Below are positions 35,659 through 45,040 of a stretch of 54,894 nucleotides of DNA, one piece after another. Within the stretch, counting starts at the first letter, position 1. Each line of letters starts with the position of its first letter. The stretch is from Candidatus Agathobaculum pullistercoris (lineage in GTDB: Bacteria > Bacillota > Clostridia > Oscillospirales > Butyricicoccaceae): NCBI GenBank assembly GCA_019114345.1, contig DXFS01000026.1:1-54894 (forward strand). The letters are read 5' to 3'. The notes beneath the pieces are model-generated. The model had not been told where the DNA came from. It did not search any database and saw nothing but the letters and a program-made list of their open reading frames with translations. The position numbers and the translations under genes were made by a program.

Positions 35659-36132
35659 ATGTCAATCGAAAAAGCAAAGAATTACCTAAAACAGTTCGGC
35701 GCAGACAGCCGCGTATTGGAATTTGATGTCTCCTCGGCAACCGTCGAGTTGGCGGCCCAGGCAGTCGGCTGCGAACCTGCCCGCATTGCTAAGACCCTGT
35801 CCTTCCGCACCAATGACGGCGTGATCCTGATCGTTGCAGCGGGAGACGCCAAGGTGGATAACCCCAAATACAAAGCGCGTTTTGGCTGCAAGGCCAAGAT
35901 GCTGGCTTTTGAAGAGGTCGAGCCTGAGATCGGCCATGCAGTCGGCGGCGTATGCCCATTCGGGGTAAATAAAAATGTAACTGTTTTCCTGGATGAATCC
36001 CTTCGCCGGTTTGAGACCGTATTCCCTGCCTGCGGTTCGAGCAACTCGGCTATCGAGCTGAGCATCCCCGAGCTGGAGAAGTTCTCCGGCTATAAAGCCT
36101 GGGTAGACGTGTGCAAGGGCTGGCGGGAATGA
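35659..36132 (+). CDS. YbaK/ProX-type aminoacyl-tRNA deacylase
   Basis: A 157-residue member of the YbaK/EbsC family, distinct from the copy at 24332. Recognised from RIAKTLSFRTNDGVILIVAAGD, KVDNPKYKARFG and the GGVCPFGV loop. Such stand-alone domains hydrolyse misacylated tRNA, for example Ala-tRNA(Pro); the exact specificity is not evident. It overlaps the nitrilase start (ATGA). Confidence 0.9.
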   Translation: MSIEKAKNYLKQFGADSRVLEFDVSSATVELAAQAVGCEPARIAKTLSFRTNDGVILIVAAGDAKVDNPKYKARFGCKAKMLAFEEVEPEIGHAVGGVCPFGVNKNVTVFLDESLRRFETVFPACGSSNSAIELSIPELEKFSGYKAWVDVCKGWRE

Positions 36133-36845
36133 CACTCGCACTGGCGCAGTTCGGTTCTGGAACAGACAAAGGCAAAAACCTTGATGCGATCCGCAGTTTT
36201 GCACAGAAATCTGCGAAATCCGGCGTATCCATGCTGTTTCTTCCGGAATACAGCATGTATTATGCAAAAACGAACAGGCGGTCTCTAAATATGCAAGCCG
36301 CTGAACCGCTGGACGGAACGTTTGTTTCCGCGCTCGGCCGTATAGCCCGGCGCTATGGACTGTGGCTCGCCGCAGGTATGTATGAACAAACAGACGGCCT
36401 GCCATACAACACGGTCGTCGTGTTGGATGATACCGGCATGCTGCGCGGCTGCCACCGCAAAAACAAGCTGTATGACGCGTTCGGCTACCGGGAATCTGAT
36501 GAATGCCGGGCTGGCAGCACGCCGTTCTCTCCCATTCCCACGCCGGCCGGCATGCTCGGTCTGATCACCTGTTTCGAGCTTCGCTTTCCTGCACTTGCCG
36601 CAGCCCAGCGCGCTGCAGGCGCAGAACTTCTTTATGTCCCCGCAGGATGGGCGGCCGGGCCAAATAAAATATTGCACTGGCGCACCCTGCTGTGCGCCCG
36701 CGCGATTGAAAACAGCATGACTGTGCTCGGCGCGGACCAGTATGCTCCGGGCTGCTTTATCGGTCAGAGTGCCGCCTTTGCTCCGGATGGTACGCTGCTC
36801 GGCGCTTTGGGCGGGGACGATGCCCTGCTCACCATTACAATTTGA
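36129..36845 (+). CDS. Carbon-nitrogen hydrolase (nitrilase superfamily)
   Basis: A 238-residue amidase-type enzyme. The Glu-Lys-Cys triad is in FLPEYS, CHRKNKLYDAFG and LITCFELRFP. Closest in pattern to omega-amidase or the YafV/Nit2 group, so deamination of small amides or repair of deaminated glutathione-like metabolites is plausible. The ATG overlaps the previous stop (ATGA), and the following ORF start overlaps the end. Confidence 0.92.
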   Translation: MTLALAQFGSGTDKGKNLDAIRSFAQKSAKSGVSMLFLPEYSMYYAKTNRRSLNMQAAEPLDGTFVSALGRIARRYGLWLAAGMYEQTDGLPYNTVVVLDDTGMLRGCHRKNKLYDAFGYRESDECRAGSTPFSPIPTPAGMLGLITCFELRFPALAAAQRAAGAELLYVPAGWAAGPNKILHWRTLLCARAIENSMTVLGADQYAPGCFIGQSAAFAPDGTLLGALGGDDALLTITI

Positions 36846-36859
36846 AAGAGGAACCCTGT

Positions 36860-37489
36860 ATGCAATTCGATCCCACTCTTTATGTTATCACGGACAGCAC
36901 CTACCACACCGCAGAGACCCTGCTTCACGCCGTTGACGAGGCGTGCGCAGGCGGCGCAACGCTCATTCAGCTGCGTGAGAAAGACACGGGCGGCCGTGAT
37001 TACCTTATGCTTGCGCAGCAGGTCAAGGCTGTAACCGACCGCTATAATGTACCGCTCATCATCGATGACCGCGTAGATGTGGCGATTGCATGCGACGCAG
37101 CCGGCGTCCATGTCGGAGCCAGCGACCTTCCGGTTTCCGTGTGCCGCAGGCTGCTTGGCCCGGACAAAATCGTCGGCGCGACCGCTAAATCGGTCGAAGC
37201 CGCCAAGGCCGCATATGCGGACGGTGCGGACTACCTCGGTACCGGGGCGATCTACCCGACTACCACGCACGTCACCACTAAGATCACGCCGGTTTCCACG
37301 TTAAATGAGATTTGCCGGGCAGTGCCGATCCCGGTTGTGGCTATCGGCGGACTAAATGCGGACAACATGGATGTATTGGCGGACAGTCCGATCGCGGGTG
37401 TGGCAATTGTCTCCGCCATCATGAAAGCGGACAATCCGCGCTCTGCAGCCACTCACATCAAGGAAAAAGTTCTTGCCATGCGCAAATAA
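36860..37489 (+). CDS. thiE: Thiamine-phosphate synthase
   Basis: A 209-residue TIM-barrel enzyme joining hydroxymethylpyrimidine pyrophosphate to carboxythiazole phosphate. Motifs: LIQLREKDTGGRDY, LIIDDRVDVA, GVHVGASDLP, GTGAIYPTTTHV and VAIGGLNADN. The start is at MQFDPTLY, preferred to a TTG 18 bases earlier. No other thiamine gene, nor a TPP riboswitch, is seen in the window. Last gene of the DUF1836 run, followed by a terminator. Confidence 0.95.
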   Translation: MQFDPTLYVITDSTYHTAETLLHAVDEACAGGATLIQLREKDTGGRDYLMLAQQVKAVTDRYNVPLIIDDRVDVAIACDAAGVHVGASDLPVSVCRRLLGPDKIVGATAKSVEAAKAAYADGADYLGTGAIYPTTTHVTTKITPVSTLNEICRAVPIPVVAIGGLNADNMDVLADSPIAGVAIVSAIMKADNPRSAATHIKEKVLAMRK

Positions 37490-37503
37490 TCCAGATCAGC
37501 AAC

Positions 37504-37539
37504 AAGAAGGCTGCAGCGTTCATCTGCCGCCTTCTTTTA
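37504..37539 (+). terminator. thiE terminator
   Basis: AAGAAGGC / GCCTTCTT stem enclosing a CAG/CTG inner pair, then TTTT. Confidence 0.75.
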
Positions 37540-37686
37540 TTTTCCGGATTGGACATTTTCCGCGGCTCCTTCTGCACGATTGCCAGCCCTTCACGGATAT
37601 GATAGAATGGACGCAGGAAACCAACAATCAAACGCATCTTCTGTTGGAACCCGTATAACAGGTATATCCTGCGGCAAAGGAGGGAT

Positions 37687-38814
37687 ATGATGAGCCAGCG
37701 CACCCGGTTGTTTTGCCTGAAAGATCCCTATGACCTGTCTGCGAGCGATGCGCAGTTTATCCGGGCCGTCCGCGAAAACTGTTCCTTCCACTATACGCAT
37801 TGTCTGGAATACCGCAGGCTGCTGGACAGCTTTTCCTTCCGTCCGGATATGTTGAACGATTGCGCGGATCTGGCGCGTCTCCCTTTCCTGCCCACGGTTA
37901 CCTTTAAGCATCACCGGCTGTTCTCTTTGCCCCGGCGGCGTATGGCGGCCCTGTCCACATCTTCGGGCACTTCAGGACAGTTCAGCGAGATCGGCTTTGA
38001 TTATCCCGCCCTGTGGTGTAACTGGAATATGTTATGGAAAATCGGCCGCCGCCGGGGATTCTTCTCTCCCATGCCGTCGCATTATATTGTATTGGGCTAC
38101 AAGCTCCGGCGGGGCAACCGCACCGCAGTGGCCCGCACGGCTTTTGGAGCAACGCTTTTAACACCGGCGCTAACCCGGACTTACGCCCTGCAATATCAAA
38201 ACGGCCGGTATGTCCCGGATCTGGACGGAGTAGCGGATGCGCTAATTCGACATGGGAAATCCCATTTCCCTACCCGGCTGGTAGGATTCCCTTCATATAC
38301 CTATTTTCTGCTCCGTCTGCTGGAGCGCCGGGGCATCCAGCTGCAGCTGCCCGCCGGTTCCAAGCTGATGCTGGGCGGAGGATGGAAACAGTTCTACACG
38401 CAGCAGGTGGAAAAAACCGTGCTTTATGATCTGGCCAACCGGATTCTCGGCATTCCAGAAGATCACATTATTGAGGTGTTCAGCGCAGTGGAGCATCCCA
38501 TTCTCTATGCCGACTGCGTGCAGCACCACTTCCACGTCCCCGTTTACAGCCGTATCATCATCCGGGATCCCGACACGCTGTCTCCGCTGCCTTACGGGCA
38601 GCCGGGACTGGTGGAATTCATCAGCCCCCTGCTTACCGCTACGCCGACTCTTGCAGTGATGACCGATGATCTGGGCATTCTCCATCCTCCCGGATCCTGT
38701 CCCTGCGGCAATCCGTCCCCCTGGCTGGAGATTCTGGGGCGGGTCGGATTGAAAGATATCAAAACCTGCGCCGCCGGAGCTGAAAACCTGCTGACAGGAG
38801 ATGATATGCCATGA
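37687..38814 (+). CDS. luxE: LuxE-type acyl-protein synthetase
   Basis: A 375-residue member of the LuxE (PF04443) adenylating family. It is recognised by the nucleotide loop TSSGTSGQ (residues 91-98), GGGWKQF and the C-terminal CPCGNPSPWLEILGRVG. In luminous bacteria LuxE activates fatty acid to acyl-AMP and holds the acyl group on cysteine for LuxC. There is no luxAB, luxD or acyl carrier protein nearby, so fatty-aldehyde or alcohol production for another purpose is inferred. Strong AAGGAGGG before the start; two ATGs in a row. Stop overlaps luxC (ATGA). Confidence 0.85.
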   Translation: MMSQRTRLFCLKDPYDLSASDAQFIRAVRENCSFHYTHCLEYRRLLDSFSFRPDMLNDCADLARLPFLPTVTFKHHRLFSLPRRRMAALSTSSGTSGQFSEIGFDYPALWCNWNMLWKIGRRRGFFSPMPSHYIVLGYKLRRGNRTAVARTAFGATLLTPALTRTYALQYQNGRYVPDLDGVADALIRHGKSHFPTRLVGFPSYTYFLLRLLERRGIQLQLPAGSKLMLGGGWKQFYTQQVEKTVLYDLANRILGIPEDHIIEVFSAVEHPILYADCVQHHFHVPVYSRIIIRDPDTLSPLPYGQPGLVEFISPLLTATPTLAVMTDDLGILHPPGSCPCGNPSPWLEILGRVGLKDIKTCAAGAENLLTGDDMP

Positions 38815-40097
38815 TCCTTGCCAACGGTAAACTGTATGACTCCCGCCAGCAGGAGAGCATCCTCTCCGGGCTGGAAAGGCGTGTGCTCCAAACTTTAGCC
38901 GGTCCGCCCCTTTCTTCAGAAGCGGTCATCGCCGCCATCGACCGCTTGGGGCGGCGGCTGGACCGCGGTGCGTTTGCCCCGCTCCTGGCTCAGATTGAGC
39001 AGGCCGACCGCTATCTGTCCCAAATCCGCCCCTTGATAACCCGCAAGGCGCTCGAGTACAAAATCCAGGCAGAGTTGGGCTCAGATGCCGTTCCCTGCTG
39101 CACCGCTCCGCCCGACGGGCTGCCGGCTCTCACAGTCCACCCCGCTCCTTTGGGCGTATTGCTGCATATTGCAGCGGGCAACGTGGACGGTCTGCCCGCC
39201 TACAGCGTGGTGGAAGGCTTATTGACCGGTAATATCAACATCCTCAAGCTGCCGCAGGCCGATAAAGGGCTGTCTGTGGAAATCCTCCGGCACCTGATAC
39301 AGGAGGAACCCGCTCTTACAGACTATATCTATGTCTTCGACACCCCTTCCGAGGATGCGGACGCGCTGCTGCGCATGGCCCAGCTCAGCGACGGCATCGT
39401 GGTATGGGGCGGGGATGCAGCAGTATCCGCTGTGCGGAAATTCGCCCCAGTCGGCGCAAAGCTGATCGAGTGGGGACATCGCCTCAGCTTTGCCTATCTT
39501 TCCGGCCCCCAGGACCGGCAGCAGGACTGGCCCGCTCTGGCCCGGCATATCGTTGACTCACGCCAGCTGCTGTGTTCCTCCTGCCAGGTCATCTATCTTG
39601 ATACAGACTCCACGGAGGATGTCCATGCGTTCTGCCGCCAATTCCTGCCTGTACTGGAGCAGGCTGCCGCCCAGGGACCGGCACAGAGCCTGGGTGCGGC
39701 AGCGGAACTGACCCTGCGCCGGTATCAGGCCCGGGTCGAACGGGCAATCACCGGAAGTGTCTCGGACAGCAGCCGGACGGTCTACGACGGCAGGCACTGC
39801 TCGCTGACCGCCTGCACGGATCGCGAACTGGAACTATCCGATCTGTTTGGCAATCCCTTGGTAAAGGCCCTGCCCCGGCACAGTTTACTGCCTGTTTTGC
39901 GGCGCCAGAAAGGGCGGCTGCAGACTGCCGGGCTGCTGTGTCCGGAAGAATACCGCGCAGATTTGACCGGTTTATTGGTCCGCGCCGGGCTCAACCGGGT
40001 ACTCCGCGCCGGCGAGATGTCGGACAGCTTTTGCGGAGAGGCGCATGATGGGGAGTATCCCCTGCGCCGCTACACCCGAATGGTCAATCTGCGGTAG
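38811..40097 (+). CDS. luxC: LuxC-type acyl-CoA/acyl-protein reductase
   Basis: A 428-residue member of the LuxC (PF05893) family of the aldehyde dehydrogenase superfamily. The cofactor and substrate region reads HIAAGNVDGLPAYSVVEGLL (about residues 119-138) and the catalytic cysteine region RQLLCSSCQV (Cys255 and Cys258). It reduces the LuxE-bound or CoA-bound acyl group to an aldehyde with NADPH. The partner gene overlaps its start, and a terminator follows, so the pair is a two-gene operon. Confidence 0.86.
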   Translation: MILANGKLYDSRQQESILSGLERRVLQTLAGPPLSSEAVIAAIDRLGRRLDRGAFAPLLAQIEQADRYLSQIRPLITRKALEYKIQAELGSDAVPCCTAPPDGLPALTVHPAPLGVLLHIAAGNVDGLPAYSVVEGLLTGNINILKLPQADKGLSVEILRHLIQEEPALTDYIYVFDTPSEDADALLRMAQLSDGIVVWGGDAAVSAVRKFAPVGAKLIEWGHRLSFAYLSGPQDRQQDWPALARHIVDSRQLLCSSCQVIYLDTDSTEDVHAFCRQFLPVLEQAAAQGPAQSLGAAAELTLRRYQARVERAITGSVSDSSRTVYDGRHCSLTACTDRELELSDLFGNPLVKALPRHSLLPVLRRQKGRLQTAGLLCPEEYRADLTGLLVRAGLNRVLRAGEMSDSFCGEAHDGEYPLRRYTRMVNLR

Positions 40098-40161
40098 GCC
40101 GCGTTTTATGATATCTTCTTCCGGGAACGCATCCTGCGATATCGAGATCGTATCTCACAAT

Positions 40162-40195
40162 AAGGCCGCAGCAGAGCATGCTCTGCTGCGGCCTT
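40162..40195. terminator. Bidirectional terminator
   Basis: Perfect 15-bp stem AAGGCCGCAGCAGAG / CTCTGCTGCGGCCTT with loop CATG, between luxC and the convergent GerMN gene. Confidence 0.88.
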
Positions 40196-40208
40196 TCGGA
40201 TTGCTGCG

Positions 40209-40793
40209 TCAGTTTGTTGCCTGAAGCGGATAATCGTATATCTCATGCCCGCTCTCCAGCGGTGCTCCGTCTACCGTAATGATGACGCTGTCCACTCCGC
40301 GCGCCTGCACAAAGGTGTTAACCAGCGAATAAATCAGCATGTTTTCTCCGGTCGTACCGGATGACCGCACGGCGTCACCGTATGCCGCGTTCATATCCAG
40401 CGTCAGCACACCGTCCGTTGTGGAGGAAGAATTGACCGCTACGCCCTCCGGCAGCGATCCCGCCGTGATCAACGCGTCGACCAATGCCTGATCCGAGTCA
40501 TCCTCCGCGTCCGTTCCGACCGGGGTCAGTGTCTCTCCCTGTTCATCCGGCACATATACAACCACAGATTCCCCGCCCGACGGGTTGGGATTTTCCGGCT
40601 GCACCGCTGGCTCCTCTGAATCATCCGGGTTCTCCGGATCTTCGGTCTCCGCAGGATTTCCATCCGGTTCCACTGTTGCCGGAGGCTCAGGCTCCTGCCC
40701 TTTTTGTCCGGATACATAACCAAAAATACAGGCAACTGCAACCGCTGCAATGATAACGATAACCGCTATTGCAATCCAAATGCGTCTTTTCAT
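40209..40793 (-). CDS. Membrane-anchored GerMN-domain protein
   Basis: A 194-residue protein with one N-terminal membrane helix (IWIAIAVIVIIAAVAVACIF), an acidic Pro/Glu/Asp-rich linker (about 32-75) and a C-terminal GerMN/YlxY-type domain (VVVYVPDEQGETL ... TVDGAPLESGHEIYDY). GerM family domains occur in sporulation and cell-envelope proteins. GGAGG precedes the start. Convergent with luxC. Confidence 0.85.
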   Translation of the reverse strand: MKRRIWIAIAVIVIIAAVAVACIFGYVSGQKGQEPEPPATVEPDGNPAETEDPENPDDSEEPAVQPENPNPSGGESVVVYVPDEQGETLTPVGTDAEDDSDQALVDALITAGSLPEGVAVNSSSTTDGVLTLDMNAAYGDAVRSSGTTGENMLIYSLVNTFVQARGVDSVIITVDGAPLESGHEIYDYPLQATN

Positions 40794-40884
40794 AAAAACG
40801 CCTCCTATCCTGCCACCCCGCGGGTGTTCGTTGTGTGCTCATTATATCACAGCGGACCACATCAGCACAAGCGTTGTTCCCATC

Positions 40885-40913
40885 TTGACATCATAAGGCC
40901 CACAGGATAAGAT
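40885..40913 (+). promoter_or_regulatory. Promoter of the AIM24 gene
   Basis: TTGACA (40885-40890), 17-base spacer, TAAGAT (40908-40913), about 45 bases before the start codon. Confidence 0.65.
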
Positions 40914-40958
40914 AAGAACAGAGGTTTTATCCATCCTGACAGTAAAAGGAGAACTCAC

Positions 40959-41636
40959 ATGAAATACGAAATCAAGGGCGGGGCCTTCCCGGTCGTGGTC
41001 TGCGAACTGACCGACGGCGAGCAGATGATTACAGAAAAAGGCTCCATGGTCTGGATGACCCCGAACATGGTAATGGAAACCACAGGCGGCGGCATCGGCA
41101 AAATGTTTTCCAAGGCGTTTTCCGGCGAGAGTATGTTCCAGAACATCTATACTGCACGCGGCGCAGGCATGATAACCTTTGGTTCGAGCTTCCCCGGCAA
41201 GATCCTGCCGCTGCAGATCGCACCGGGTCGTGAAATGATCGTGCAGAAGAACGCTTTTCTGGCGTCTGAAGCCGGTGTAGAGCTTTCCATCCACTTCAAC
41301 AAAAAGCTGGGCGCGGGCTTTTTCGGTGGTGAAGGCTTCATCATGCAGCGCCTGTCCGGCTCGGGCATGGCCTTTATCGAAATCGACGGCGAGCTGGTCG
41401 AATACGACCTGGCGCCCGGGCAGAAAATGGTGATCGATACCGGCAATGTAGCCGGTTTTGAGCCGACGGTTTCCATTGAGATCCAACAGGTGCCCGGCCT
41501 GAAGAACAAGTTCCTCGGCGGCGAAGGGCTGTTCAACACCACCCTGACCGGCCCGGGCAAGATCTGGCTGCAGACCATGCCGATCTCCAATGTGGCAATG
41601 GCGATCCGTCCGTTCATCCCGACCGGTAACGGATGA
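40959..41636 (+). CDS. AIM24/TIGR00266-family protein
   Basis: A 225-residue beta-rich protein: KYEIKGGAFPVVVCELTDGEQM, MVWMTPNMVMET and GLFNTTLTGPGKIWLQTMP match the TIGR00266 (AIM24) family. The biochemical role is not known; the fold is a TNF-like beta trefoil. Monocistronic, with a strong promoter and terminator. Confidence 0.92.
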   Translation: MKYEIKGGAFPVVVCELTDGEQMITEKGSMVWMTPNMVMETTGGGIGKMFSKAFSGESMFQNIYTARGAGMITFGSSFPGKILPLQIAPGREMIVQKNAFLASEAGVELSIHFNKKLGAGFFGGEGFIMQRLSGSGMAFIEIDGELVEYDLAPGQKMVIDTGNVAGFEPTVSIEIQQVPGLKNKFLGGEGLFNTTLTGPGKIWLQTMPISNVAMAIRPFIPTGNG

Positions 41637-41656
41637 CCATCCAGTCATTATTCGAT

Positions 41657-41691
41657 AAAAAGTGGAGGAAACGATGTTTTCCTCCACTTTT
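41657..41691. terminator. Bidirectional terminator
   Basis: Stem AAAAGTGGAGGAAA / TTTTCCTCCACTTTT with a five-base loop, between the AIM24 gene and the end of the trp operon. Confidence 0.88.
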
Positions 41692-41699
41692 CGCGTCTT

Positions 41700-42476
41700 T
41701 TATGCGTTATGAACGGCCTGCGCCATTTCCCGCACATATGCTGCGACATGCGGCGCGCAGTCCGCGCCGTACTGCGCACACAGCTTAACAATCGCCGAGC
41801 CGACGATCGCGCCGTCGGATTTTCCGGCCATTTCCGCCGCCTGCACGGGCGTCGAGATGCCGAACCCGACCGCGCACGGAATATCGCGTTCCTCCTTGAC
41901 TAACTGCACCATGGCTCCGATGTCGGTCGTGATGCTCGACCGCACGCCGGTCACACCAAGCGAGGACACGCAGTACACAAAGCCCTCTGCCTCGCGTGCG
42001 ATCATGCGGATACGGTCGTGCGAGGTCGGCGCAATCAGGGAAACCAGGTCCAACCCGTACTGTTTGCAGAGCGGGTCGAACTCGCCCTTCTCCTCATACG
42101 GCAGATCGGGCAGGATCAGCCCGTCCATGCCGGTTTCCGCTGCGGTTTGGATAAACTTTTCCGCTCCGTAGGAAAATACCACGTTGGCATAGGTCATAAA
42201 CACCATCGGGATATCGGTTTTCTGACGGATGCGGCGCACCATGTCGAAAATCTGATCCGTTGTCACGCCGCCGGACAGCGCGCGCACATTTGCCGCCTGT
42301 ATGACCGGTCCCTCGGCCGTCGGGTCAGAAAACGGGATTCCCAGCTCAATCAAATCTGCGCCTGCGTCCGTCATCGCATACACAAGCTGTTCGGTCACCT
42401 CGAGCGACGGGTCACCGCAGGTGACAAACGGGATAAACGCCTTGCCGCGGGCAAATGCCTGACTGATCTTACTCAT
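41700..42476 (-). CDS. trpA: Tryptophan synthase alpha chain
   Basis: A 258-residue TIM barrel that cleaves indole-glycerol phosphate to indole and glyceraldehyde 3-phosphate. The catalytic Glu and Asp are in [16 protein letters not shown]. The indole tunnel-side motif AVGFGISTP is present. The ATG at 42476 lies within the last 8 bases of trpB, in keeping with coupled synthesis of the alpha2-beta2 complex. Last gene of the operon. Confidence 0.97.
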   Translation of the reverse strand: MSKISQAFARGKAFIPFVTCGDPSLEVTEQLVYAMTDAGADLIELGIPFSDPTAEGPVIQAANVRALSGGVTTDQIFDMVRRIRQKTDIPMVFMTYANVVFSYGAEKFIQTAAETGMDGLILPDLPYEEKGEFDPLCKQYGLDLVSLIAPTSHDRIRMIAREAEGFVYCVSSLGVTGVRSSITTDIGAMVQLVKEERDIPCAVGFGISTPVQAAEMAGKSDGAIVGSAIVKLCAQYGADCAPHVAAYVREMAQAVHNA

Positions 42477-43653
42477 GGATATCCTCCCCTCTGTACCGTG
42501 CGATCGCCGCGCAGTCCTTGTCGCCGCGGCCCGAAATGTTGATGACGATGATCTGGTCCCTGTCCATCTGCGGCGCAAGCTTGATCGCATGCGCGACCGC
42601 GTGTGCGGACTCGATCGCCGGGATGATGCCCTCGGTGCGGGACAGGTACTCGAACGCGTCCACCGCCTCGTCGTCCGTGACAGCGACGTATTCCGCGCGG
42701 CCGATATCGTGCAGGTATGCGTGCTCCGGCCCGATGCCCGGGTAGTCCAGGCCTGCGGAGATCGAATACACCGGCGCGATCTGCCCGTATTCGTCCTGGC
42801 AGAAATAGCTCTTCATACCATGGAAGATGCCCAGCCGCCCGGTGGCGATGGTCGCAGCGGTCTCCGCCGTATCCACGCCGCGGCCCGCGGCTTCGCACCC
42901 GATCAGGCGCACGCCCTCGTCCCCGATAAAGTGATAGAACGCGCCGATCGCATTCGAGCCGCCGCCCACGCAGGCCAGCACCGCGTCCGGCAGTCGGCTC
43001 TCCTTTTCCAGCATCTGCTCCTTGATCTCCTTCGAGATGACCGCCTGGAAATCGCGCACAATGGTCGGGAACGGGTGCGGCCCCATGCATGAGCCGAGAA
43101 CGTAATGCGTGTCCTCGATGCGGCTGGTCCACTCGCGCATGGTCTCGCTGACCGCGTCCTTGAGCGTGCCCGTGCCGCTGTCCACCGGGTGCACCTTCGC
43201 GCCCAGCAGCCGCATGCGGTAGACGTTGAGCGCCTGCCGCTCGGTGTCCTCACGCCCCATGAACACCTCGCACTCCATGCCCATCAGCGCCGCAACGGTT
43301 GCAGTGGCCACGCCGTGCTGCCCCGCGCCGGTTTCTGCGATCACGCGGGTCTTGCCCATCTTTTTCGCCAGCAGCACCTGCCCCAGCACGTTGTTGATCT
43401 TGTGCGCGCCCGTATGGTTGAGGTCCTCGCGCTTGAGGTAGATCTTCGCGCCGCCGAGGTCGCGCGTCATGTGCTCCGCGTAGTACAGGCGGCTCGGGCG
43501 TCCTGCGTAGTCGTTCAGCAGCTCGGTCAGCTCCGCCTGAAAGGCGGGATCGTTTTTATAATGGTCATACGCCTGCTCCAGCTCGATGACCGCATTCATC
43601 AGCGTTTCCGACATATACTGCCCGCCGTGTACGCCAAATCGTCCTTTACTCAT
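42469..43653 (-). CDS. trpB: Tryptophan synthase beta chain
   Basis: A 394-residue PLP enzyme condensing indole with serine. The PLP lysine lies in [17 protein letters not shown] holds the PLP phosphate. Full length and standard TrpB1 type. The start overlaps the trpF stop (ATGA). Confidence 0.98.
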   Translation of the reverse strand: MSKGRFGVHGGQYMSETLMNAVIELEQAYDHYKNDPAFQAELTELLNDYAGRPSRLYYAEHMTRDLGGAKIYLKREDLNHTGAHKINNVLGQVLLAKKMGKTRVIAETGAGQHGVATATVAALMGMECEVFMGREDTERQALNVYRMRLLGAKVHPVDSGTGTLKDAVSETMREWTSRIEDTHYVLGSCMGPHPFPTIVRDFQAVISKEIKEQMLEKESRLPDAVLACVGGGSNAIGAFYHFIGDEGVRLIGCEAAGRGVDTAETAATIATGRLGIFHGMKSYFCQDEYGQIAPVYSISAGLDYPGIGPEHAYLHDIGRAEYVAVTDDEAVDAFEYLSRTEGIIPAIESAHAVAHAIKLAPQMDRDQIIVINISGRGDKDCAAIARYRGEDIHE

Positions 43654-44261
43654 GGTTGTCCTCCTTTGACAAGCGCCGCCACACGGCGCATTTTTTCGGC
43701 GTCCTTGACGCCGTCCGTTTCGATCCCGCTCGACAGGTCGAGCGCATACGCGCCCGTCTGCATCGCGCGGGTGATATTGCTTTCGTTTAAGCCCCCGGCA
43801 AGGAAATATGGCTTGCCGACCGCTCCGATCAGCGACCAGTCAAATGTCTTTCCGCTCCCACCATAGGCGTCTTTCGTGTATGTATCCAGCAGCAGAAAAT
43901 CCACTGGATCGTTTTTTATCTGTTTGATATCCGCTTGCGCTCCCACTCGCACCGCATAGATGATGGGCGCGGCAGTCATGGTTCGCAGGCGCTGGATGTA
44001 TGCGGCGCTCTCACCGCCATGCAGCTGGATGAGGTCGATCACACCGCTGTTCGCGAGCGAAGCAATGTGCGTCGGGTCGTCATTGACGAACACGCCCACC
44101 GCCTGTATGCCCGGCGAAAGCAGTGCGCGCAGCCGCGCCGCCTGTTCATCGGTTACACGGCGGCGGCTCTCCGCGAACACGAAACCGATGTAGTCCGGCC
44201 GGGTCTCGTTCGCCGCATGGATGTCCTCCTCCCGGGTCTGGCCGCAGAATTTGAGCTTCAT
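43650..44261 (-). CDS. trpF: Phosphoribosylanthranilate isomerase
   Basis: A 203-residue TIM barrel. [11 protein letters not shown] at the N-terminus (Cys7 is the general base), [17 protein letters not shown] and the C-terminal [17 protein letters not shown] phosphate loop are typical. Overlaps trpC (ATGA) and trpB. Confidence 0.96.
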   Translation of the reverse strand: MKLKFCGQTREEDIHAANETRPDYIGFVFAESRRRVTDEQAARLRALLSPGIQAVGVFVNDDPTHIASLANSGVIDLIQLHGGESAAYIQRLRTMTAAPIIYAVRVGAQADIKQIKNDPVDFLLLDTYTKDAYGGSGKTFDWSLIGAVGKPYFLAGGLNESNITRAMQTGAYALDLSSGIETDGVKDAEKMRRVAALVKGGQP

Positions 44262-45040
44262 TTCGCCGCCTCCTGCAGGGCCTGCAACGCGCGCTTCTTA
44301 TCGAGCGAGCGCATCAGGAACTCGCCCACCAGAATCGCGTCCGCACCCGCCTGCCGCAGTTTGGCCGCGTCTTCCGGACAGGAAACGCCGCTCTCCGCGA
44401 CGAAGATCGTCCCCTCCGGCGCGCCCGCGCGCAGCCGCGCCGCATTTCCCAGATCGACCGAGAAGTCCCTGAGATTGCGGTTGTTCACGCCGATCAGCCG
44501 CGCGCCCGCTGCGACCGCGGACTGCATCTCCGCCTCGTCATGCGTCTCCACGAGCGCGGACAGGCCAAGTTTGTCACAAATGGCAAGGTATTCTCGTAGT
44601 TTGTCCGTGTCCAGCAGCGCGCAAATCAGCAGCACCGCATCCGCGCCCATCACCTTGGCTTCGTAGATCTGGTATTCATCTACCGTAAAATCCTTGCGAA
44701 GCATGGGTACATCAACCGTCAGCCGGATAGCGCGGAAGATTTCATCCGAACCGAGAAACCACTTCGGCTCAGTCAGCACCGAGATACAGTCTGCTCCCGC
44801 TTCCTCATACTGTCCCGCAATGCCGAAATAGTCGAACTGCGGGTCGATCACACCCTTGGAAGGGCTTGCCTTTTTGACCTCGCAGATAAACGCAGTCCCT
44901 TTGCCCGAAAGCGCCTTTTCAAATCGGAAATCCCCGCGCAGCAGGGCTTCGGCCTGCGCCTTGATATCTTCCAGCGTGACACGTGCCTTTGCCGCCGCGA
45001 CCCGCTCGCGCGCGTGGGCGGCAAGTCCGTCCAAAATCAT
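44258..45040 (-). CDS. trpC: Indole-3-glycerol phosphate synthase
   Basis: A 260-residue TIM barrel that closes the indole ring. Catalytic KKASPSKG near residue 55 and FTVDEYQIYEAKVMGADAVL are intact, as are IGVNNRNLRDF and AESGV. Overlaps trpD by 4 bases. Confidence 0.97.
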   Translation of the reverse strand: MILDGLAAHARERVAAAKARVTLEDIKAQAEALLRGDFRFEKALSGKGTAFICEVKKASPSKGVIDPQFDYFGIAGQYEEAGADCISVLTEPKWFLGSDEIFRAIRLTVDVPMLRKDFTVDEYQIYEAKVMGADAVLLICALLDTDKLREYLAICDKLGLSALVETHDEAEMQSAVAAGARLIGVNNRNLRDFSVDLGNAARLRAGAPEGTIFVAESGVSCPEDAAKLRQAGADAILVGEFLMRSLDKKRALQALQEAAK

